From Luidia sarsii (taxonomy: Eukaryota; Echinodermata; Asteroidea; Paxillosida; Luidiidae), in contig OX465118.1 in assembly GCA_949987565.1 (NCBI GenBank), positions 3,500,538-3,564,537 of the forward strand: a stretch of DNA of 64,000 bases, in the 5' to 3' direction. This document shows, in pieces, positions 23,831 through 34,254 of the stretch. The notes beneath the pieces were generated by a model that saw only the letters and a program-made list of their open reading frames with translations, was not told the origin of the DNA and searched no databases. Position 1 is the stretch's first letter, and each line of letters opens with the position of its first letter. The position numbers and the translations under genes are program-made.

Positions 23831-25796
23831 ACACTGTTTACTGAATGAAATGACTAAACTGTGAATGTTATCGGTGACTTTATCATTTCCCTTTTCAGTC
23901 TACCGGTATCTGTTTTTGTTACCATCAATCTGCTTTGAGAAAGGTCCTTCGTGGGACGAAAAAGTGAGGCCTGTGGTTTTGTTTGTTTCTTTTGATATCC
24001 ACTTATTTAAATTGTGGCCTAAAGAAAATCAAACCATGGTCAAACGTTCGCACTACCGGTAAAATAAAAAAAGTGTGATACACCTACATTTGTAGCCCCA
24101 TTCCGTGTCTGGCAAGAATCATCACGATCACCGGCTTTTTGATGTTCAAAAGAAAAGCAATGTAGGCATTCGATATGAAAAAAGAGATACATGTTGTCCT
24201 ATACGTGTGTTGTGTTTCATCGTTACATTGTTAACGACTTAACGGGGCCAATTTACCCGAGTCTGATGCTGGGAGCTGGTGGGCTGGGCACCGTCTAGGC
24301 TGCCCTGATGCTGGCAGCTGGCGGTCTGGGCTGGGCTGTGCACTATCTACATGTAGGCTGCCCTGATGCTTGCAGCTGGTGGCCTTGGCACCGCCTAGGC
24401 TGCCCTGATGCTGGCAGCTGGCGGTCTGGGCTGGGCTGTGCACTATCTACATGTAGGTTGCCCTGATGCTGGGAGCTGGTGGGATGGACACCGTCTAGGC
24501 TGCCCTGATGCTTGCAGCTGGTGGCCTTGGCACCGCCTAGGCTGCCCTGATGCTGGCAGCTGGCGGTCTGGGCTGGGCTGTGCACTATCTACATGTAGGT
24601 TGCCCTGATGCTGGGAGCTGGTGGACTTGGCACTGTTCAGGCAGTCCTGATGCTGGGAGCTGGTGTGCTTGACTGGGCACCGTCTAGGCTGCCCTGATGC
24701 TGGGAACTGGTGGACTGGGCACCGTCTAGGCTGCTCTGATGCTGGGAGCTGGTGGGCTGGGCACCGTCTAGGCTGCTTTGATGCTGGGAGCTGGTGGGCT
24801 GGGCTGGGCACTGTCTACATGTAGGCTGCCCTGATGCTGGGAGCTCGTGGGCTGGGCACCGTCTAGACTGCCTTAATACATGTACTGGGAGTTGGTGGGC
24901 TGGGCTGGGCACAGTCCAAGCTGCTCTGATGCTGGGAGCTGATGAGATGGGCACCGTCTAGGCTGCCCTAATACTGGGAGCTGGTGGGCTGGGCTGGGCT
25001 GGGCACCGTCTAGGCTGCTCTGATGCTGGGAGCTGGTGGACTGGGCTGTGCACTGTCTACATGTAATGTAGGTTGCCCTGATGCTGTGAGCTACTGTACA
25101 TGTAGTTGGGAGCCCAGGCCACCAGCTCCCAGCATCAGAGCAGCCTAGACAGTGCCCAGCCCACCAGCTCCCAGCATCAGAGCAGCCTAGGCGGTGCCAA
25201 GGCCACCAGCTGCAAGCATCAGGGCAGCCTAGACGGTGTCCATCCCACCAGCTCCCAGCATCAGGGCAACCTACATGTAGATAGTGCACAGCCCAACCCA
25301 GACCGCCAGCTGCCAGCATCAGGGCAGCCTAGACGGTGCCCAGCCCACCAGCTCCCAGCATCAGACTCGGGTAATTGGCCCCGTTAAGTCGTTAACAATG
25401 TAACGATGAAACACAACACACGTATAGGACAACATGTATCTCTTTTTTCATATCGAATGCCTACATTGCTTTTCTTTTGAACATCAAAAAGCCGGTGATC
25501 GTGATGATTCTCGCCAGACACGGAATGGGGCTACAAATGTAGGTGTCTCACACTTTTTTTTATTTTACCGGTAGTGCGAACGTTTGACCATTGTTTGATT
25601 TTCTTTAGGCCACAATTTAAATAAGTGGATATCAAAAGAAACAAACAAAACCACAGGCCTCACTTTTTCGTCCCAAGAAGGACCTTTCTCAAAGCAGATT
25701 GATGGGGACAAAAACTGATACCGGTAGACTGAAAAGGGAAATGATAAAGTCACCGATAACATTCACAGTTTAGTCATTTCATTCAGTAAACAGTGT
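23831..25796. mobile_element. Foldback-type element with 42-bp inner repeats
   Basis: A 1.97-kb near-palindrome. The outer arms (23831-24250 and 25380-25796) are about 95% reverse complements starting ACACTGTTTACTG and ending CAGTAAACAGTGT. The inner part is a tandem array of a 42-bp unit (GGCTGCCCTGATGCTGGGAG...GGGCACCGTCTA): about 20 units in one direction (24255-25085), then 6-7 units in the opposite direction (25105-25375). Long inverted arms made of an outer unique part and inner tandem repeats are typical of foldback (FB/TU) transposons. No transposase is present. Long open frames here result from the unit length being a multiple of three and are not genes. Confidence 0.75.
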
Positions 25797-26329
25797 AAAT
25801 ATAATTAATTATCAAATAAGGTGGGGTACAGTGACATCGGCCGTGGCACACAGTAAAAAAACTTCTGCTGCTGCATGGATCGTCGGTCATGTTCCCTCAG
25901 TACTCCATAGCAATACCTACATCTCACACAGCTTTTCAAACAAAAATGAAACTTAATTCTTGTAATCGAATAGCATAGGCCTACATGATACATAACATAC
26001 ATGACATTGATGGAAATACATGTAGCTGGATTCGCATTGCAAAATGCGATACATTTTCCACGAAATGCGAGACAATTTAGAAAACGGTTCACATTTTGTG
26101 CGAATCAAAATCCATCGTAAGACCACCATGCGTTGAATGCACTGGACTTACATGTACAGTACTGTACCCTTGCACTGTACGTGTACATGTACAGTACATG
26201 TACACGTATAGTACATGTACACTGTATACTGTACAGTACATAATATACTGTTGATAGTGCAAGCGCGGCGGCGGCCAGACTCCCCATCGGCTATGGATTT
26301 AATAGGTAGACTAAGATTTTCGACCGCTA
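25797..26329. other. Intronic stretch with TACATG palindromes
   Basis: 26150-26250 is a dense run of TACATGTACAGTAC-type palindromes. No gene recognised. Confidence 0.45.
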
Positions 26330-26560
26330 AGCGCCTACCCTGTAAACATCGTCCAAATCGGTCGATTTTACCCTTAAATTGAAGCCTGTATTTTCTTCTT
26401 CCTATCCATACCACTTTCAAAATAATGACGAAGGGAATAATATTGAATTACGCGGAAACAACATCCGGAGACAAACGATGAAAGTAGCGTATTTTAGTTA
26501 TAACTGATTACCCTTCGCGAGGTTGGCAAGTCTAGGTGCGGTTTCTGCCTCTAAGTATTA
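26330..26560 (+). mobile_element. Harbinger-like MITE family, short fragment
   Basis: Matches 41105-41320 of the complete MITE (TTACCCTTAAATTGAAGCC, GAATTACGCGGAAACAACAT (20), GCGAGGTTGGCAAGTC). No ends preserved. Confidence 0.6.
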
Positions 26561-26699
26561 TTAGCATTATTTGCTAATCAATTTTTTCCGCTTATTTCCA
26601 TCACTGCATGATGTATTTGGATTCCCACAGGGTTTTGTTTCCTCATTATAAAAGAATCACGTCTCAATACTGTAACTAACGTGGAACCGATTGGATTTT

Positions 26700-26935
26700 T
26701 GGGGGGCTACTCATTAGGCTTGGGCGGTTCTCCCGGTTCCGAGTGGAACCGCGGTTCCAAAATTGGAACTGTAACCACGGTTCCACTTTTTTTAGGAATC
26801 GGGTACCCGCCTTTGACGGTTCCCACTTCACAGGCGCCGGTTCCTTTTTCTGTACTCAACGCTCACTCAACGAACGCACAGTTGCCTGGGTCTGATGATT
26901 CCGGGTCTGAGAAATGAGTGGTAATGTGCTATTGC
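26700..26935. repeat. GGTTCC-palindrome-rich DNA
   Basis: Dense overlapping GGTTCC/GGAACC palindromes between 26730 and 26850, bordered on the left by TTAGGCTTGGGCGGTT, a sequence similar to some hAT transposon ends. No matching right end is found, so no element is called. Confidence 0.35.
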
Positions 26936-26938
26936 TTG

Positions 26939-27365
26939 TGATTCGGGACCGCGTGGGACTGGGCTGGGGTATTGCGTGGGATTTGGGACCACTTTCGTCT
27001 CTGGGTATTGCGTAGGATTCGGGACCAGGTGTGTCTCGGGGTATTGCGTGGGATTCGGGACCAATTGCGTCTTGGGGTATTGCGTGGGATTCGGGACCAC
27101 GTGTGTCTCGGGGTATTACGTGGGATTCGGGACCATGTGCGTCTTGGGGTATTGCGTGGGATTCGGGACCGCGTGGGGCTATGGTGTTGCACGGGATTCG
27201 GGACCGCGTGGAGCTTGGGACCGTGTGGGGATCGGGTATTGCTTGGGATTTGGGACCGCGTGGGGCTCAGGTATTGCTCAGGATTCGGGACCGCGTGGGG
27301 CTCGGGTATTGCTCGGGCTTCGGGACAGTGCTGGGTTCGAGTTTTGCGTGGGATTTGGGACCGTA
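26939..27365. repeat. 36-bp minisatellite
   Basis: About 12 variant copies of GCGTGGGATTCGGGACCA + TGTGCGTCTTGGGGTATT. The unit is 12 codons long and free of stops in several frames, which explains the open frames of 113-151 codons through it. The last units diverge. Confidence 0.85.
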
Positions 27366-27814
27366 CGTGTAGGACACGGCTATTTGCGCTAGCTGTCGGC
27401 TCCAGCGATTGCGGGTGTTTTTGTTAAGGGTCGAATTTCATGCCTGGACTGAGCACATACTGTACAGGGTTGTGTTGTACAGTTTACATGTACACATGTA
27501 GAAGCCCGGCCAAAGATGGTCCTAGAAGATACCTGTACATGTATGACGTCACTTGGTGTTGAGTTATGTAATGTAAGAGGAATTTTTGGCCACATACGAT
27601 TTGTACACATTTTTGTCACCTTCGTAATTTAGGTAATGTACTTTATTACAACTACATGTAATTGACTTCAGACTTGTACACTCTCAGACAACCTGGCTAC
27701 AGTAGTGTGGGTATCACACAAAGTGGATGCAGCTTTTTCAATTTCAATCGAACAAAAAAAGCAAAAACATTACTCCGAACTTTCAAACAATTTTTGAAAA
27801 TAGAAAACTTTGAC

Positions 27815-27935
27815 TGACAAGACGGGACTTGAAACTGAGACCTCTGGTTTTGCGTACCAGCGCTCTTACCATCTGAGCTACTGTACCCAGCCCTTAGATG
27901 GTGGCCTTCCAGATTTCCCAAATAGTCAACTACAA
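27815..27935 (-). repeat. tRNA-derived SINE fragment
   Basis: On the minus strand TAGCTCAGATGG (perfect A-box) is followed by an anticodon-like hairpin CTGGT/ACCAG and a B-box-like GTTTCAAGTCC. Acceptor ends do not pair. A second copy lies at 48615-48745 with the same flanking GATGGTGGCC, so both belong to one SINE family. Confidence 0.6.
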
Positions 27936-28097
27936 TGTACATGAACATAGGGTTTATCGCAAATACAAACCGCAAAGCATCATGGGATTGAATTCGGAGC
28001 ATTGGGGTCGGTCGCGTCATCAGGCCTGGCTGCGGCCCTGTTGTTTCCTTAGCTACACGGACACGTTGATTGATTCTCCATTTCGCCTTTCTTTGCG

Positions 28098-29144
28098 ATG
28101 GGAGGCGGTGATCATTGTGCTGTTTGGGGTTGCAATAATGATCGACGTTTTCCAGAAAGGTATGATCCATGTTTCTTATATATATTTGCGTTTTTGTGAT
28201 GAAGAGAAAAAAATTCATTCCCACCTCAAAAATGGTGCATCCAACGTGATCACTGCAGCGCTGGAGTAGCTGTGTACGTCTAACCAACGGTCTATGACTG
28301 AGTCAGTGCTGTGCTCCGCGCTGGCATTCCGGCACAGACACCACGTTTCCATAGCTTGATTTAGTGCTCCTCAAAGCTCATTCTGAGTATCTTATTGGGA
28401 ATATATGTGACCTTAATCGTTTTGTTGCTGTACTTCTGTTAAAGATGATTTAATGACAATAATCAGTCACTCGGCCGTCAGTACTGAGTACGTTGTACTT
28501 AGTTGTAGTACTGTAGGATGATCACATTTAGGCTGTGTAGCCTACTGTTTTTACACCAAAAAAAGGAAAGGTTTTGAGATGCTTACTAGAAATTAATGTC
28601 CATTGAATAAAACAGATTTTGGTTTGATCGACAAGATGTGACAGACAGTGTCTATTTTCTGCATAATAACCGGTGGTATAAATTGTGAATTTACATTTGT
28701 CCCCACGCTTTTATGGTGAGTTTTGGCAATACAAATTTTTATTATAATCTTACGTGGTGTTTTTCTCTCGACAGATACATGTATGTCATTAATGAGCATG
28801 TGACAACACTCGGGTTTCACTCATGTAGATCTGAGAAACACTTCCATCTGTGGACCAAGCTCATTAATCGGAAGAACTTCAAGGTCAAGGCATCAACGAC
28901 GGTCTGCAGTAACCACTTCAAATATGGCCAGCCATATCCTGATGATCTGAACCCTTCTCTCTTCTTGAGAGGATATGACATTCCCGAGTCTCCCAAAAGA
29001 GCTCCAGTGAGGAGGAAAGCAAATTTGATTGTTCAACGCCACGGCCACCGAAAAAAATCAAAATTTTGCCCTACAGGTCAATCGGTGTCCAGGTCAACCC
29101 TGATGATGTCAATTCACCTTTTGTTATTGTGTATTAAATATTAA
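28098..29144 (+). CDS. THAP-domain protein, two exons, possible frameshift
   Basis: Exon 1 (28098-28159) reads MGGGDHCAVWGCNNDRRFPE with donor AAAG|GTATGA. Exon 2 starts at 28775 (CTCTCGACAG|ATACATG). The AG|A join restores an Arg codon and the frame. Exon 2 gives HLWTKLINRKNF, VCSNHFKYGQPYP, DLNPSLFLRGYD. C..C, W, C-x2-H-F and the final F are the THAP zinc-finger ligands and core residues; such domains bind DNA. The open frame ends at 29144. After RGYDIPE, however, the neighbouring frame (SSSEEESKFDCSTPRPPKK, stop at 29137) looks more like a protein, so a 1-bp indel near 28985 is possible. TTTGCGATGG is a fair start. It lies in the PDE intron on the same strand. Total near 130 residues; a host gene or a transposon exon. 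Confidence 0.6.
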
Positions 29145-29822
29145 TTCTGGCTTGCAACTTGCAAAATAAACAGTACATGTATTCCATGTTACATCCAATT
29201 TTATGCAATGAAAACCGCAATGAAAAAAGAACCATACGATGTGGATATAGAAAATGGCAAATTCAAGTTGTTTAATACATGTACAGTGTACCAATATTTA
29301 TGTGTACACCTCTTAGCAAGAACAGGGTCAAAAGTTGAAAGAACAAAGTGGCAGTTCAGTCTGAAAACATCAATGAGACATACATGTTTATATCTTTTGA
29401 AATGTATCTATTGCATGTCAATTAAGTCAGTGAGCAGTTAAGTTTGTAAGATTGGCTGTATTTACTTTGAGATGAATATACAGTATATTAAAAGAAATTT
29501 GTCAATATGAGCTGTTAAAAAGTGTTAATATAAAATATATGCTGGCAAGTACAGCATGTATGAGTACGGTGGTTAAAAAGCCTCCCCAGTGCTGGCAAAC
29601 ATTAACAATAAGGATCAAATTTTAAGATGTTTTATTAATTAAGTACATGTAAGCTTGCACATGTCACATTTTTGGTGAATACAATGGATAATTTTAATCA
29701 ACAGTATTTTTTAAGTAACCAGAATTTCCTGATAGAGCTGTCACTATATTGCACGAGACACAGTTATGTAAAAACCTCAAGATTCCACCTGTACCTTGTA
29801 AAGTTTTAATACTGACATTACT
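29145..29822. other. Intronic stretch without recognised feature
   Basis: AT-rich, AATAAA at 29164 could serve the THAP gene as poly(A) signal. Nothing else recognised. Confidence 0.4.
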
Positions 29823-29934
29823 CTTAAAATTTAGTGGGCCTGACGTTTCGATCCTAGCAGAGCCTTTGAGAAAGGTCTCTGCCTTTGAGAAAGGTCCTGC
29901 TAGGATCGAAACATCAGGCCCACTAAATTTTAAG
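29823..29934. repeat. Dispersed hairpin repeat, copy 1
   Basis: Left arm TTTAGTGGGCCTGACGTTTC + GATCCTAGCAG pairs with right arm CTGCTAGGATC + GAAACATCAGGCCCACTAAA. The loop has two GCCTTTGAGAAAGG units. A second copy at 61524-61618 is in the opposite orientation and shares 50 bp of outer flank, so this is a mobile sequence. On the plus strand GGTCCT-GCT-AGGATC forms a short stem directly before GAAAC, which recalls stem II and the GAAA of a hammerhead ribozyme, but the CUGANGA core is not intact. Confidence 0.65.
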
Positions 29935-30064
29935 ATTTACATTTTGGTAATTTTAGTCAGTAAGCAGTTTGCAACATTTTTGTATATCACCTACTGACAT
30001 TACTGTGTACTTTGTTGAACTTTACATCATGATGCATCTTTGCAATAAATACATCTACTTAAGT

Positions 30065-30745
30065 AGCCCTTGGCTTCTGGTTCCTCCTCTTGCCCTTTGT
30101 TTTAGAACTGCATGTGGTGCATTTCCATGCTGATTTCCTTTTCTTAAGAAATGCCTCGGATCCTGAAATATCACACAGCGAAAGTGGAACCAGCGGTTGC
30201 ACAAATCACAACCGATGCTGCTACTGCCATCTTCTCCTGGATCGTTCTCACATTCCTCACTACAAACTCCAGAAGGATAAGCTATTGTATTGGTGCGGTC
30301 GAGGGCGATAGCTCATTCTTCCCAATACAAAAAAGAATTGAATCCATCACCTTGCGGACAGATTTGTCAATGACAACCCCTTTAACAGCATCTCTGGTCG
30401 GGAAGTTGCACCATACCGTCATCGAGAATCAGCTTTGCACTTTTGGATGACTCGATCTCAAGTTCTGCCTCTCTATCTGTGGATTTCACAGACAAGCCAA
30501 GTTTCTCAGCCCAAAAAGCCTGCTCCGCTAGTTCTGCATGGTTTTCATCGCTAACGGGAACTCCTCGATGTCTTAGAAAATTCTGCAATTCTGTAAGGGT
30601 TGACGAAAGGAACTTTCAATGATTCTGCTCGGCCATCTTTTGCTAAGTTTTCTATGTACGGATGCTGCACATCTGGGAACTTGTAAAAGCCGATGCTCCC
30701 TTTTGCATCCCATGATGCTTTGCGGCATGGCGCTCTGTATTGACA
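30065..30745 (-). pseudogene. Decayed protein gene with SAP-like region and C-terminal PHD finger
   Basis: Minus-strand frames from right to left: SIGFYKFPDVQHPYIENLAK (20; about 30700-30640); LTELQNFLRHRGVPVSDEN and AELAEQAFWAEKLGL (about 30600-30490), which resembles a SAP-like helix pair; VVIDKSVRKVMDSILFCIG (about 30375-30320); CSEECENDPGE, IGCDLCNRWFHFRC (about 30260-30175); and WKCTTCSSKTKGKRR (about 30130-30085) ending at a TAA near 30066. The Cys/His order (C..C, C-x2-C, H, C, W-x-C-x2-C) is that of a PHD finger, a histone-tail reader. At least three frame changes and a stop after QRCC (30382) separate the blocks. I cannot name the family; a transposon-borne gene is likely. Confidence 0.5.
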
Positions 30746-31404
30746 CAACGCTATTTGCGATAAACCGTATGTACATTTACTAAGGCTGCATCGCATGCAT
30801 TTGATAATGTGCGTACCGGATACCAGTGCAATGCAGAGATCGGGAAGTATCGTAGACGTCTGAGGGAAGGATCGAGAAATGAGATCGCACGTCTGTCGCG
30901 GACGGTACCTGCCGGGGTAACTGAAGGTAGCCGCATATTTGGAACCCAAATCCCGGCAGCCACATATTTTATTTTGTTGATAAATGGACCCGAGGTACAT
31001 AATGTACCTTTGTACACCAAAAATTCATAATTCATTCATCGCGAATTCATAAATATTCATTATTTATAGTGCAGTGAGAATGCACGCATCCCCGATCGAT
31101 GACGTCATAAATAAACCATGAGCAATTGATTTTTTATGATTTTTTAAGGAAATTACAACGGTAACACACAATATCGGCACAAACCTGATTTTGTTATGTA
31201 TAATCTTAAATACAAAAGCCACTAAATATGAAATTTTATTGAAATTAAGATTATCCATGAAAACCAATTTCACATCCATGGCGGTTTGACATGCCTCATT
31301 TGTTCAGTAATTGAAAATAGTTCCAACATTGTTACCACTGACTTTTGACTAAAATGAGTCTGTCGCGTCAATGTCGACATCTGCATAAAATTATGGCGAC
31401 ATGT
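30746..31404. other. Intronic stretch without recognised feature
   Basis: 30700-30790 (minus strand) shares TATCGCAAATA and CCGCAAAGCATCATGGGAT with 27950-27990, the region upstream of the THAP gene. No gene recognised beyond this. Confidence 0.4.
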
Positions 31405-31690
31405 TGACAAAAGGGAATGCAACCCACAGAAAAATGTTGGCTTGTCTGATTGGATGTTACAAACAACCTACAATTTACCTATGTGCTACTCACCTATGAG
31501 TTTCATAAAGAGGGAAAAATCGTGGAATTCAGTTGTTGAATTTGCGTTCCTGCAACCGGCCATCTTTTCGAAGGGGCTGCCAATTATTGCGGGGGTGTGA
31601 CATCACAACGGAAAACTCCCATATGGGCCCGGACGGATGTACCGGTACCGCCTACTATACTGCGTGCACACGCATTTACAAGATTAACAA
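31405..31690 (+). mobile_element. 5' flank of the THAP element family, copy C
   Basis: Matches 21976-22230 (AATGCAACCCACAG, AATGTTGGCTTGTCTGATTG (20), CATCTTTTCGAA, GGGCCCGGACGGATGTACC (19)). The homology ends before the THAP coding start, so only the conserved upstream part is present. Confidence 0.6.
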
Positions 31691-32160
31691 AATGTATGAT
31701 TCACTTAAAAATTTGATTTTTGAATTTATTTTTAATTTTTAATAATTGCGAATTGCGATTCACTTTTAACAATGTGTGTAAACTCGAGCTACACTGTACA
31801 TGTACATGTATGTACATGTACATGTTTGTACTTTGTACACGTATCTTCAACCAGCTTCTACCGTGGAGTGGAGTGGCTGCTGACCACCCAGCTAAGCAGA
31901 CAGCACACATATCAGAATGCACCATACATGTACATTGTTAAGCACTTCAGAAAGCTGAAGCTTGCACAGTTGCATACACTGTATGCGTCAAAGTTTTGTA
32001 CGGTATGTACTGTACAGTACATGTACATGTACATGTATGTATGTTCATTACAGGTACATACTGTAATTGTTGTGTATATACCGGTAGTGTACAATGTGTA
32101 CATGATGCTTGTTTGCATTTAAGACTGCTTATTGTCAAGAAATAAAAAAATAAAATAGAG
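31691..32160. repeat. TACATG-rich microsatellite region
   Basis: Self-complementary (TACATG)n runs at 31793-31830 and 32010-32045; frames such as repeated MYMYVHV are by-products. Confidence 0.6.
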
Positions 32161-32164
32161 ATTT

Positions 32165-33130
32165 ATGTCTGTTTGCAGGACAACATAACGCTTTTCCGCA
32201 TCTGTGTCCCAATTTTGATACGTACCGGTATTGCATTTCAAGTCAATTGGTTTTGTATTTGTTTGTGTATACGAAGACTGTGATGTTTGACCCCTTTAAA
32301 ACACTTCACTGTGACACACGATGACAAAAGTTTGGCCCAAAAGAGTTTTTTCAAGTCTGTTTTATTTTGTTGTGAAAAGAAAATGTCACTGTATGGGCCA
32401 AATACCGGTATGCTCAAATGAATGTGAAATAATGAACATTTCATGACCTCATTTATATTAATAATATGACATCACCATCAGAAGAAGGGAATTTTTTTGA
32501 TCTATCTTTTCCCAACTAAGATACATTTGTACATGTACATGCCAAATGTTGATCCTTTGGGATCTAAGATCGCGGCATGATTGCACATTGCAGTTGGCCC
32601 TGCAGTTTGGGCTGCCACATGACCATCCAAGCAAAAACAAACAAGAAAAAAAAATACTCGTTTTAGTTTGGCATCAGTTGGATCAAATTTCCGAATGACA
32701 AAAAAGTTGACATCACTGGCTTTCGAACCCATACCCTACATTGTACATTCCAACCCCAAAAAGCGCACACATTTTGTGCACAGAGTCTATGGGACTTGAT
32801 TATAATATTCAAAAATTCAAAACAATGGTCAATCGGTTCCAAACCTAAGATTTTGAATGTCTAACACAATAGCTACATGTAACTGCCCACCAAATTTCGA
32901 GAAGATTGATCAATGGCTAATAGGGCCAATGTGCTTTAAAATCATGCATTTTGATGACTTCATGGTTGTGTCATGTCATTTTGGCCCCAGAACCATATTC
33001 CCAATAGATATAAAAGAAAATATGGTCAGATATGCTTAATTGAATGTTACAATCTGAAAATTAATATTCATGAGATGGCATCACGATCAAATGATGGCAA
33101 TTCTATTACATAACACTTTGTTCAGGCTTT
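32165..33130 (-). mobile_element. Copy of the GCTTTTCCGC-ended repeat family, minus strand
   Basis: Blocks match the reverse complement of 39960-40740: AACATAACGCTTTTCCGCATC at the left end (21 bases, of which CATAACGCTTTTCCGCAT is the core), the segment with TTTTGTGCACAGAGTCTATG (20; 32772), ACAATGGTCAATCGGTTCCA (20; 32822) and the AAATATGGTCAGATATGC region (33022). The order is kept, with divergence and gaps. Confidence 0.5.
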
Positions 33131-33600
33131 CAGAGGGTTAGCGTAATAAAAAATTCTACCAACAGCTTAATAAACATTTTTTAAAACGCTTAAATATTTT
33201 TTTTAAGTAAAAGAATTACATTGCATAGCCTACAATGGTTAAAATTTGTTAACAAAGCTGTGGACTGATGTGGGATTTTTTAACCCAGCTGGAATGTTAT
33301 TCCAGGCATGAGCTCCACGATATTGAAAGGTATTTCTACCAGCTTTGGTTCTAGGAAGTGGTAGTACAACATTCCCATTAGTGCTTGATATTGTGCGATG
33401 TGAGTGGTGTTTGTTGACCCTAGTGAAATTGACCCTAAGATAAGTTGGAACCAATCCCACTAAACATAGTTTATAAACCATTGTGTTAAGATGTAATTTT
33501 TTTTTTTCATGTAGAGTTTTCCAGCCCAGGCGATTAAATATGTCCCTAGTCGATGTTCTTTATGGAGCTTTTAAAACAATTCGTCCTGCCCAAGATCAAA
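33131..33600 (-). pseudogene. 3' end of a non-LTR retrotransposon (CR1/L2/Jockey-type RT tail)
   Basis: Minus-strand reading from about 33590: GRTNCFKSSIKN, FNRLGWKTLHEKK, MVYKLCLVGLVPTYLRVNF, VVLPLPRTKAGRNTFQYRGA, AWNNIPAGLKN, HSFVNKF (stop about 33237). The order LGW.....R, mvyK.l.g..P.YL, PR...GR.sF.yRGa..WN.lP is the known C-terminal end of LINE RT proteins. One in-frame stop (after KNID) is visible. The remaining 5' part is missing, as in a 5'-truncated insertion. Confidence 0.7.
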
Positions 33601-34254
33601 TGACATGGAAGTCACTTGAGGGATTCATCCGTTGATTTGTTATGAATTTTTGAAGGTTTTCAAGTTCAAATATTAAACTGCGGTCACGTGACTGTGGATT
33701 GCGTCATAATTTTCAATATGAAATTTTCCTCTTTAAGGCATTGTCACGTGACAACCAATGACATCATCAAATTGTCATTGTGCATGAAACATCTGTGCCC
33801 TAATCCCTAAGGACGAAGTCTATGTCAACTTTCGATAATTTCCGACAAAGTTTACTGGCAAAAGTTAACTGGCAAAAACCACACAAGCGCATCAAACAAT
33901 AAGCGCTCACCCCATGGATTGACTTGTGTAGTGAGAAATGAACTTGCTAAACCACAGGGCAAATTCACCCCGAGGCAAGATGTATGTTCAGATTCTAGTA
34001 GGAATCGATGTCTGGGTGAAAAATTGCATATTACCCAGGGGTCGGATGTCTGACTAGTGAGAAAAGGCCTATTGGGGAATGAAGGAACAATTTAGGAACC
34101 AGTGTTGCTATTGAGCATTCACGCTGTACGTGTACATTTACCGTGTACATTTACAATGCAATGTACACTGTACATAGAATTTTTTTCCAGAATGAGCTGT
34201 TTCGTCCCACAATCACAAATTATGTCAGATCAAAAATAATATGATTGCTTTTTT
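33601..34254. other. Intronic stretch without recognised gene
   Basis: 33690-33785 has GGCATTGTCACGTGACAACC (20) and nearby TGACATCATC, also found inverted at 58130-58200, so it is part of a dispersed repeat. Confidence 0.4.

Noticed and set aside
24231..25387. Protein-coding frames of 66-148 codons
   Set aside because: They run through the 42-bp tandem repeat on both strands at once.
26867..27427. Protein-coding frames up to 151 codons
   Set aside because: By-product of the 36-bp tandem repeat; open on both strands.
27815..27897. tRNA gene with GCA anticodon on the minus strand
   Set aside because: A-box and anticodon stem are good but acceptor ends do not pair and position 33 is not T; it has a relative with the same non-tRNA flank at 48700.
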